A DNA stretch of 10,959 bases, taken from an uncultured Clostridia bacterium (lineage in GTDB: Bacteria; Bacillota; Clostridia; TANB77; CAG-508). How positions within the stretch are numbered: the stretch's first letter is position 1; every line of letters starts with the position of its first letter. Positions 1 to 6,312 of this stretch are shown here, piece after piece. The DNA lies in NCBI GenBank assembly GCA_947631385.1, contig CANRLE010000033.1, positions 1 through 10,959 of the forward strand, in the 5' to 3' direction. Under the pieces are notes generated by a model. The model saw nothing but the letters and a program-made list of their open reading frames with translations. It made no database searches and was not told where the DNA came from. The position numbers were made by a program, and so were the translations under genes.

Positions 1-353
1 CAATATCAGGAGTTATTCCTATTTTCTATGGAAACAAAACATGGTATTTATATGGAGCAAGTAGTAATAGTCATCGTAACTTGATGCCAAACTATTTACT
101 ACAATGGGAAATGATAAAAATGGCGATTGCAAGAAAAGATGATATATACGATTTTAGAGGTGTATCAGGAGTAGTAGATGAAACACATCCACAATATGGA
201 TTATACCGTTTTAAACAAGGCTTTGGAGCAACATTTACTGAATTTGTTGGAGAAGTTTATATGCCATTTAAGCCATTAACATATAAATTATATCGTTTTT
301 CAGAAAAAGCATTTAGAACACTTCGCCAATTAAAAATGAAAATTAAGAAATAG
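1..353 (+). CDS. FemX/FemAB-family peptidoglycan bridge aminoacyltransferase, 3' end only
   Basis: This is the C-terminal part of a larger protein; the reading frame is open from base 3 to a TAG stop at 351-353 (116 codons) and the start lies before the window. The visible part reads like the end of the second GNAT-like domain of FemABX proteins: a WYLYGASSN segment, then HRNLMPNYLLQWEMIK, YDFRGVSG and GLYRFKQGFG, which are hallmark blocks of that family. Family members use aminoacyl-tRNA to add amino acids to the side chain of the lipid II stem peptide at the cytoplasmic face of the membrane. Which amino acid is added cannot be judged from this fragment. An internal TTG at 81 lies inside the conserved block and is not a real start. 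The stop codon is immediately followed by the alanine racemase gene, so the two are probably cotranscribed. Family assignment is confident; the exact member (FemX, FemA or another) is not. Confidence 0.88.
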   Translation, partial: ISGVIPIFYGNKTWYLYGASSNSHRNLMPNYLLQWEMIKMAIARKDDIYDFRGVSGVVDETHPQYGLYRFKQGFGATFTEFVGEVYMPFKPLTYKLYRFSEKAFRTLRQLKMKIKK

Positions 354-357
354 GTGA
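352..357 (+). promoter_or_regulatory. Ribosome binding site deciding the alr start
   Basis: AGGTGA overlaps the femX stop codon and lies 5 bases before TTG at 363. The in-frame GTG at 354 is part of this motif and has no Shine-Dalgarno sequence of its own at useful spacing. This favours TTG 363 as the alr start and suggests translational coupling, because ribosomes terminating on femX stop on top of the site. The choice is inferred from sequence alone. Confidence 0.6.
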
Positions 358-362
358 TAAAA

Positions 363-1481
363 TTGAATACTCTAGTAATTAATACGAAAGATTTGAGGCA
401 CAATGTAAAGCAGATAAAAAAATTGGCTGATAAGAGTGGAACTGATGACAAAGGAAACCATGTAAAAATCATAGCAGTGGTAAAAGCAAATGGATATGGA
501 CTTGGAATAGTTGAATACACAAAGTTTTTAATTGATAATGGTATATCATTTTTTGCAGTGGCTACAATAGATGAAGCAATTACATTAAGAAAAGCAGGGA
601 TAAAAGAAGATATCTTAATGTTATCATCCACAGCTATTGAAAAAGATGTGGAAACTTTAGTACAAAATAACATTATAATAACAATTGGTTCCAAAGAAGA
701 TATAGAAGTAGCAGAAAAAATTGGCAAAGAAAAAAATAAGAAAATTAGAGCACATTTAAAAATAGATACAGGATTTGGAAGATATGGATTTGTATATCAA
801 AATAGAGAAGATATGATAGAAATACTAAAAAATATTGAAAATATAGTAATTGAAGGAACATTTTCTCATTTTTCACTTAGCTTTTTTGATGATAAATATA
901 CAAATAAGCAATTTCAAAGATTTATAGATGTAATAGAAGTTTTAAAGATGAATGATATAGAAACAGGAATGCTTCATATTTGTAACTCTTCTGCATTTCT
1001 AAAATTTCAAAATATGCATTTAAATGCTGTAAGAATTGGTTCTGCATTTTTAGGAAGGCTATCATTTCAAAATTTTATAGGATTAAAGAAAATTGGATAT
1101 TTAGAAACACAAGTAACTGAAATAAAAGAGTTGCCAAAAGGGTTTAATATTGGATATTCAAATACTTATACAACACCTAAACAAATGAAAGTAGCAATTC
1201 TTCCTTGTGGTTACATGAATGGAATTAATGTTAAAAGTGACAGAGATATGTTTAGAAAAAGAGACAAAATTAGATATATATTAAATGATATAAAAGAATT
1301 TTTCAAAAAACAAACTATAGAAGTTGAAATAAATGGTCAAAAATGCAAAATTTTAGGAAGAATAGGAACTTATCATGTAGTATGTGATATAACAGGAAAA
1401 AATATCAATATTGGGGACATTGCTACATTTTCTATAAATCCTAAATTTGTGGATTCCAATGTAAGAAGGGAGTATCGTTGA
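363..1481 (+). CDS. alr: Alanine racemase-family PLP enzyme with divergent C-terminal region
   Basis: Fold-type III PLP racemase, expected to interconvert L- and D-alanine for peptidoglycan synthesis in the cytosol. Numbering is from TTG 363 (372 residues); GTG 354 would add three. Visible active-site features are the PLP lysine K41 in AVVKANGYGLG, K133 and R140 in HLKIDTGFGRYG, H169, NSS at 208-210, R224 in VRIGSA, and the catalytic tyrosine Y265 in IGYSNTY, so both bases of the two-base mechanism are present. The C-terminal domain is unusual. The usual GRVCMDQ block reads GRIGTYH (332-338), and the protein ends soon after IGDIATFSINP, without the terminal segment that carries the phosphate-binding tyrosine (Tyr354 in the Geobacillus enzyme). 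Substrate preference may therefore differ (serine is one alternative). It abuts the FemX-type gene upstream and overlaps the next gene by one base, which places it in an envelope operon. Confidence 0.85.
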   Translation: MNTLVINTKDLRHNVKQIKKLADKSGTDDKGNHVKIIAVVKANGYGLGIVEYTKFLIDNGISFFAVATIDEAITLRKAGIKEDILMLSSTAIEKDVETLVQNNIIITIGSKEDIEVAEKIGKEKNKKIRAHLKIDTGFGRYGFVYQNREDMIEILKNIENIVIEGTFSHFSLSFFDDKYTNKQFQRFIDVIEVLKMNDIETGMLHICNSSAFLKFQNMHLNAVRIGSAFLGRLSFQNFIGLKKIGYLETQVTEIKELPKGFNIGYSNTYTTPKQMKVAILPCGYMNGINVKSDRDMFRKRDKIRYILNDIKEFFKKQTIEVEINGQKCKILGRIGTYHVVCDITGKNINIGDIATFSINPKFVDSNVRREYR

Positions 1482-2524
1482 TGAGTGAAGAAAAACAAGA
1501 AATAGAGAAAACAGGATTTTTTAAAAAAGTATGGAATTCAATTGTAAAAATCGAAAAATATCCGGATATGGCAGCAGAGGGATTAGGAAGAGCATTTATT
1601 TATCTAAGTAAAATAGTGGCTATTCTAGCTATTGTATTTTGCATTGGTATAATGTATCAAACTTATCAAGTACTACAAGAAGGTGTACATTATCTACAAA
1701 ATGAATGTCCAGAGTTTTCATATAAAGATGGAGTTTTAGATGTTTCAACTGAAGGTAAAATGATAATTTCAGAAGAAGATTCTTATGTAGGAAAAACTAT
1801 TATTGATACAAAAGTGCAAGATGAAAAAGTTATTGATCAATACATCAAAGAAATTGAAGAATCAGGAGATGGCTTAATAATATTAAAAGACAAAGTAATT
1901 TTAAAAAATTCAGCAGTAACAGGATCAATTAATTATAATTATCAAGAAGTGTTTTCACAAATGGGAATTACTGAATTTACAAAACAAACAGTAATTGACT
2001 ATGCAAACAGTTCTCAAATAATAACTTTATATGTAAGCATTTTTATGACAATGTTTATTTATAGTTTTATAATGTACTTGTTAACAACAATATCAAATGC
2101 GGTATTTTTAAGTGTATTTGGATATTTGGCAACATGGATAGCACGTATTAGAATGAGATTTTTAGCAATATTTAATATGTCAGTCTATGCCTTGACATTG
2201 TCAACAATTTTAAATATGATATATATTGCTGTTAATATATTTATCAATTTCAATATGGAATACTTCCAAGTAATGTATATATCAGTAGCAGCTATTTACT
2301 TGGTTGCAGCAATATTTATATTAAAAGCAGAATTTATGAAAAAACAGGCAGAATTAATGAAAATAGCAGAGGCACAAGCAATTATTAGAAAAGAAATGGA
2401 AGAAAAAGAAGAACAAGAAAAGCAAGAAAAAGAAAAAAAAGAAAGACAAAAGAAAGATAAAGAGGAAGAAAAGAAAGAGAAAGAAAAATCTGGTGGAGAA
2501 GAACCACAAGGTTCAAATGCATAA
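1481..2524 (+). CDS. Multi-pass membrane protein, DUF1189-like, unknown function
   Basis: 347 residues from ATG 1481, which overlaps the alr stop by one base (TGATG). AAGGGAG at 1466-1472, 8 bases upstream, supports this start over the in-frame TTG at 1478. A short cytoplasmic N-terminus with FFKKVWNSIVKIEKYP leads to a membrane segment near 38-58. Next comes a hydrophilic region of about 120 residues, probably extracytoplasmic, and then about four more hydrophobic segments between 180 and 281. The tail from about 283 is very rich in K, E and Q and is probably cytoplasmic. Arrangement and N-terminal motif resemble the DUF1189 family; this is recall of the pattern, not a search result. No catalytic motif is evident. 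Position between a racemase and ftsH suggests an envelope role or an FtsH substrate or partner, which is inference only. The tail is encoded by a near-pure purine tract containing a run of eight A. Confidence 0.75.
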   Translation: MSEEKQEIEKTGFFKKVWNSIVKIEKYPDMAAEGLGRAFIYLSKIVAILAIVFCIGIMYQTYQVLQEGVHYLQNECPEFSYKDGVLDVSTEGKMIISEEDSYVGKTIIDTKVQDEKVIDQYIKEIEESGDGLIILKDKVILKNSAVTGSINYNYQEVFSQMGITEFTKQTVIDYANSSQIITLYVSIFMTMFIYSFIMYLLTTISNAVFLSVFGYLATWIARIRMRFLAIFNMSVYALTLSTILNMIYIAVNIFINFNMEYFQVMYISVAAIYLVAAIFILKAEFMKKQAELMKIAEAQAIIRKEMEEKEEQEKQEKEKKERQKKDKEEEKKEKEKSGGEEPQGSNA

Positions 2525-2549
2525 AATATTAGGAAGGAATGAAGTTTAA

Positions 2550-4337
2550 ATGAGCAAAAAGAAAAAAGAAAACAACAAAAATCTTTGGCTTTATATAGCT
2601 TTAGTTATTGTGTTAATAATTGTTTTAGCAGGGTTAATTGTATTATATATAAATAACCAAAAGAAAGAGGATGAAAATACACTAGCATATACAGATTTAA
2701 TTAAAGAATTATCATATGGTAATATTGAAAAAATAGAAATGACAGTAGGAAGTACAACAATTAAAGTAAAACAAAAAAATGAAGAAGAAGAAAAAACAGC
2801 AATTGTACCAAGTACTGAAAGTTTTATGACATTAATACAAGAAAAAGTACAAGAGGGAATTGAATTTAAATTAAATCAAAAACCAAGAAGTATTTTTGCA
2901 CAAATACCATCTTTTATTATTTCATTTTTACCAACATTAATTATGCTTGCATTATTTGTTATGATATTTAAAATGCAAGGGCTAGGAGAAAAAGGAAAAG
3001 TATATGATGATACAGAACGAAAGACAAAAGTAAAATTTGATGATGTAGCAGGATTAGATGAAGAAAAAGGAGAATTGGTCGAGATTGTAGACTTTTTGAA
3101 AAGACCAGAAAAATTCACAAAAATGGGAGCAAAAATTCCAAAAGGAGTTTTATTATATGGTAAGCCAGGAACAGGAAAAACATTGATTGCTAAAGCTATT
3201 GCAGGAGAAGCGGATGTACCATTTATTTCTATGAGTGGTTCTGAATTTATAGAAATGTTTGCAGGTCTTGGAGCATCACGTGTTAGAAAATTATTTGAAA
3301 AGGCAAGAAAGCTAGCACCATGTATTGTATTTATTGACGAGATTGATGCAATAGGTTCTAGAAGAACTTCAAATAGTGGAGCAGAAACAGAAAACAATCA
3401 AACTTTAAATCAATTATTGGTAGAAATGGATGGATTTAGTTCAGAAGAAACAATTATAGTATTAGCAGCAACTAATAGACCAGAAATGCTAGATAAAGCA
3501 TTACTAAGACCGGGAAGATTTGATAGACAAATTACTATACCAACACCAGATTTAAATGGAAGATTGGAGATATTAAAAATTCATAGCAAAGATAAAAGAA
3601 TATCAGATAATGTTAATTTAGAAAGTATCGCAGAAGATACAGCTGGATTTACAGGAGCTGAACTTGCTAACATTTTAAATGAAGCAGCAATAATTGCTAC
3701 AAAGGAAAAACATGAAGATATTGAAAATGAAGACATTGAAGAAGCGGTAAAGAAAGTTACAGTAGGACTAGAAAAACGTGCTAGAGTTATTTCAGATAAA
3801 GATAAAAAATTAACAGCTTACCATGAAGCAGGTCATGCGGTTGTTAGTAGATATCTACCAACTCAAACCAATGTTAAAGAAGTATCTATCATTCCAAGAG
3901 GTGTAGCAGGTGGTTACACAATGTACAAATCTGATGAAGATAAATATTATATTTCTAAAACAGAAATGCAAGAAAAGTTGATTGCTTTATTAGGTGGAAG
4001 GGCAGCAGAAAAATTAGTTTTAGATGATATTTCAACAGGAGCAAGTAATGATATTGAAGTAGCTACTCAAGTTGCAAGAGATATGGTAACTAAATATGGT
4101 ATGAGTGATACTTTAGGTCCAATTGATTTTCAAGGAAAAGAGCCATATGAAATGCAGATGTTTGGTGAGAATATAGGAGATAAAATAGGTCAAGAAGTTA
4201 AAAAATTAATTGATACAGCATATGAAAATGCACAAGAATTATTAAAGCAGCATAGAGATAAGCTAGATAAAATAGCAGAAACATTATTGCAAAAAGAAAA
4301 AATTAATGAAGAAGATTTTAATAAATTCTTTGAATAA
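2550..4337 (+). CDS. ftsH: ATP-dependent membrane zinc metalloprotease FtsH
   Basis: 595 residues, slightly shorter than many FtsH proteins. It forms membrane-anchored hexamers that extract and degrade membrane and unstable cytosolic proteins. A lysine-rich N-terminus precedes membrane segment 1 (about 13-34), a small extracytoplasmic domain (about 40-115) and membrane segment 2 (about 118-141). The AAA+ module has Walker A GKPGTGKT at 204-211, Walker B IVFIDE at 259-264, and arginine fingers R320 and R323 in the second region of homology. The protease domain has HEAGH at 425-429 with a third zinc ligand, D501, in TGASNDIEVAT. All catalytic residues are present. The substrate-gripping pore loop reads MFAG (236-239) where MFVG is usual. 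ATG 2550 follows AGGAAGG at 2531-2537 with a rather long 12-base spacing. It lies 25 bases after the DUF1189-like gene, probably in the same operon, and is followed by a palindromic element. Confidence 0.97.
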   Translation: MSKKKKENNKNLWLYIALVIVLIIVLAGLIVLYINNQKKEDENTLAYTDLIKELSYGNIEKIEMTVGSTTIKVKQKNEEEEKTAIVPSTESFMTLIQEKVQEGIEFKLNQKPRSIFAQIPSFIISFLPTLIMLALFVMIFKMQGLGEKGKVYDDTERKTKVKFDDVAGLDEEKGELVEIVDFLKRPEKFTKMGAKIPKGVLLYGKPGTGKTLIAKAIAGEADVPFISMSGSEFIEMFAGLGASRVRKLFEKARKLAPCIVFIDEIDAIGSRRTSNSGAETENNQTLNQLLVEMDGFSSEETIIVLAATNRPEMLDKALLRPGRFDRQITIPTPDLNGRLEILKIHSKDKRISDNVNLESIAEDTAGFTGAELANILNEAAIIATKEKHEDIENEDIEEAVKKVTVGLEKRARVISDKDKKLTAYHEAGHAVVSRYLPTQTNVKEVSIIPRGVAGGYTMYKSDEDKYYISKTEMQEKLIALLGGRAAEKLVLDDISTGASNDIEVATQVARDMVTKYGMSDTLGPIDFQGKEPYEMQMFGENIGDKIGQEVKKLIDTAYENAQELLKQHRDKLDKIAETLLQKEKINEEDFNKFFE

Positions 4338-4376
4338 AATAATAAGTTACTAGAAATCTCATATTTTTATCAATAG

Positions 4377-4577
4377 CTACCAGTTTATGACCAAATAAAG
4401 TACCAAGACCTTTAATAATTATATTTTTCATAACTTTGGTGTCGCAACTCCCATAATAAAAAATTAAATGTCAGTTGCTCCAAATCGCACTCGCACAGCT
4501 CGTTTGGTCGCTTACGCAGTTATTCAAAATATAATTATTAAAGGTCTTGGTACTTTATTTGGTAATATAGCTGGTAG
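4377..4577. repeat. Long palindromic, MITE-like intergenic element
   Basis: The 265-base gap between ftsH and prmC has no credible gene and is dominated by this inverted repeat. Bases 4391-4427 are a perfect 37-base reverse complement of 4526-4562. The match extends inwards after a 2-base mismatch (ATAACT 4430-4435 with AGTTAT 4518-4523) and outwards with gaps to CTACCAG 4377-4383 and CTGGTAG 4571-4577. The roughly 80 bases between the arms are more GC-rich than the surroundings and can form two further hairpins: GCAACT 4444-4449 with AGTTGC 4473-4478, and CCAAA 4480-4484 with TTTGG 4503-4507. As RNA this would be a branched structure on a very long stem; as DNA it resembles a non-autonomous mobile repeat. 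It may also end ftsH transcription or affect prmC expression. The inverted repeat is certain; its mobility is inferred. Confidence 0.85.
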
Positions 4578-4602
4578 TTTTATAAGAAAGAAGTGATGTG
4601 AT

Positions 4603-5451
4603 ATGACGATTAGAGAAGCAATTAATAAAGCAAGTATAGAACTAAAAACAAAACAAATAGACAGTCCAAAACAAAAAGCAAGGCAATTAATGCAATTCAT
4701 ATTAAAAAAAGATAGGCAATATTTAATTGTATATGATAATAAGCAATTAACATCACAGCAAGAACAAAAATACTTTAAAAGTATAGAAAAAATAGTAAAT
4801 GGAACACCATTACAGCATATCACACAAAGACAAGAATTCATGAAAATGAGTTTCTATGTAAATCAAAATGTATTGATACCAAGACCAGACACAGAAATTT
4901 TAGTAGAAGAAGTTATTAAAATTGCAGAAAAAATAAATGCAAAAAAGATATTAGATTTATGTACAGGAAGTGGGGCAATAGCTGTATCACTAGCAAAGTA
5001 CATAAAAGATAGCCAAATAACAGCAACAGATATTAGCAATGAGGCATTAGAAGTAGCAGAATATAATGCAAAAATAAACGGAGTAGAAAATCAAATTGCA
5101 TTTTTACAATCAAATCTGTTTCAAGACATACCAAAAGAAAAATATGACATGATTGTATCAAATCCACCTTATATTAAAAGGGAAGTAATAAAAACATTAC
5201 AAAAGGAAGTAAGAAGTGAACCTATAATAGCATTGGATGGAGGATATGATGGACTAGATTTTTATCGAAAAATTATTTATCAAGCAGATGAATTTTTAAA
5301 ATACAAGGGATATTTATGTTTAGAAATTGGATATGACCAAAAGGATGATGTGATAGAATTAATAGAGCAACAAAATAAATATATTAACATATATAGTAAA
5401 AAGGACTTATATGATAATGACAGAATTGTTATAACAAAGGTGGGTGATTAA
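4603..5451 (+). CDS. prmC: Peptide chain release factor N5-glutamine methyltransferase PrmC
   Basis: 282 residues, the usual length. PrmC (also called HemK) transfers a methyl group from S-adenosylmethionine to the glutamine of the GGQ motif in release factors RF1 and RF2, improving peptide release at stop codons. A helical N-terminal domain (about 1-75) is followed by the linker block VLIPRPDTE (90-98), the SAM-binding motif ILDLCTGSGAI (116-126), acidic D143 of motif II in ATDIS, and the catalytic NPPY (187-190) that holds the target glutamine. ATG 4603 has only a weak purine-rich binding site upstream; an in-frame TGA at 4594 limits any upstream extension. In many Firmicutes prmC lies beside prfA; here prfA is not next to it and the upstream neighbour is the palindromic element. 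The stop codon directly precedes the whiA ATG, indicating cotranscription. Confidence 0.95.
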   Translation: MTIREAINKASIELKTKQIDSPKQKARQLMQFILKKDRQYLIVYDNKQLTSQQEQKYFKSIEKIVNGTPLQHITQRQEFMKMSFYVNQNVLIPRPDTEILVEEVIKIAEKINAKKILDLCTGSGAIAVSLAKYIKDSQITATDISNEALEVAEYNAKINGVENQIAFLQSNLFQDIPKEKYDMIVSNPPYIKREVIKTLQKEVRSEPIIALDGGYDGLDFYRKIIYQADEFLKYKGYLCLEIGYDQKDDVIELIEQQNKYINIYSKKDLYDNDRIVITKVGD

Positions 5452-6312
5452 ATGTCATTTTCTTCTGATATTAAACAAGAATTAAATAAAAATAGTAATT
5501 TATCAAATAAAGATATAGTGAAGCAAGAATTGATAGGATACTTTATTACAAAAAACACAAATATTATAAATGGGAAACAAATTAAATTCTCAACAGAAAG
5601 TGACTATAATATTAATAGATTTTCTAAACTTTTATCAAATTTAAACATCAATCATAAAATAGACATGTCAGGAAAATCATTTGTTATTACATTAAAAGTC
5701 AAAGATATTAATTTTGTATGTATTGAAAATGAACAGATTTATTTAAAACTAGAAGAAAATATACAAGAAGAAAAAGCTAAAAGTATAATACGAGGAGCAT
5801 TTATGGGTTCAGGCTCTATAAATAATCCAGAAAAAGAATATCATTTAGAAATTGATTTAAGTAATAAGCATAATCTAGAAGAATTATATAAAATAATTGA
5901 AAAATTAGGAATTCATGTAAAGACTTTTCAAACATCAATATACCTAAAAGATGGAGAAGAAATATCTAAATTCTTAGCATTAATAGGAGCATCCAGAGCA
6001 GTACTGAACTTTGAAGATATTAGAATCCAAAAAGAAATGAGAGGAAAAGTAAATCGCTTAGTAAATTGTGAAACAGCTAATTTAAACAAAACAATAAATG
6101 CTTCTATTGAGCAAATAGCAGCAATTAAAAAATTACAAAAAATGGGAAAATTTAATAAATTAGATGATAATTTAAAAGATATTGCAATATTGAGATTAGA
6201 AAATCCAGATATGTCATTAATAGAATTAGGAAAAAAACTAAAGGAGCCAGTAGGTAAATCAGGAGTTAATTATAGATTAAAGAAAATAATGGAGATAGCA
6301 GATGAAAAATAA
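5452..6312 (+). CDS. whiA: DNA-binding protein WhiA
   Basis: 286 residues, somewhat shorter than the roughly 310-320 typical of the family. WhiA combines a LAGLIDADG homing-endonuclease-like fold without nuclease activity and a C-terminal helix-turn-helix. It is a sporulation regulator in Streptomyces and affects division and chromosome organisation in Bacillus. Diagnostic blocks are IIRGAFMGSGSINNPEKEYHLEI (112-134), FLALIGA (174-180), MRGKVNRLVNCETANLNKT (196-214) and, near the end, SLIELGKKL and KSGVNYRLKKI (269-279) in the helix-turn-helix. The first LAGLIDADG-like segment near QELIGYF (25-31) is degenerate. ATG 5452 directly follows the prmC stop, with a G-rich binding site (AAAGGTGGG, 5436-5444) inside the end of prmC. 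The usual neighbours rapZ and yvcK are absent from this window. Its 3' end overlaps hemW by 11 bases. Confidence 0.94.
   Translation: MSFSSDIKQELNKNSNLSNKDIVKQELIGYFITKNTNIINGKQIKFSTESDYNINRFSKLLSNLNINHKIDMSGKSFVITLKVKDINFVCIENEQIYLKLEENIQEEKAKSIIRGAFMGSGSINNPEKEYHLEIDLSNKHNLEELYKIIEKLGIHVKTFQTSIYLKDGEEISKFLALIGASRAVLNFEDIRIQKEMRGKVNRLVNCETANLNKTINASIEQIAAIKKLQKMGKFNKLDDNLKDIAILRLENPDMSLIELGKKLKEPVGKSGVNYRLKKIMEIADEK

Noticed and set aside
257..727. Open frame on the - strand, 156 residues
   Set aside because: It lies opposite the femX and alr coding frames, has a low-complexity hydrophobic composition typical of antisense A/T-rich DNA, and lacks a binding site or family match.
2539..2553. 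Five-codon open frame ATG-AAG-TTT-AAA-TGA overlapping the ftsH start as a leader peptide
   Set aside because: The Shine-Dalgarno sequence is only one base from this ATG, too close for initiation there.
2876..3397. Open frame on the - strand inside ftsH, 173 residues
   Set aside because: It is antisense to the conserved AAA+ domain of ftsH, which fully explains the sequence.
4524..4841. Open frame on the - strand, 105 residues, cysteine-rich
   Set aside because: It covers the right arm of the palindrome and the start of prmC; the cysteines come from antisense reading of lysine and glutamine codons.
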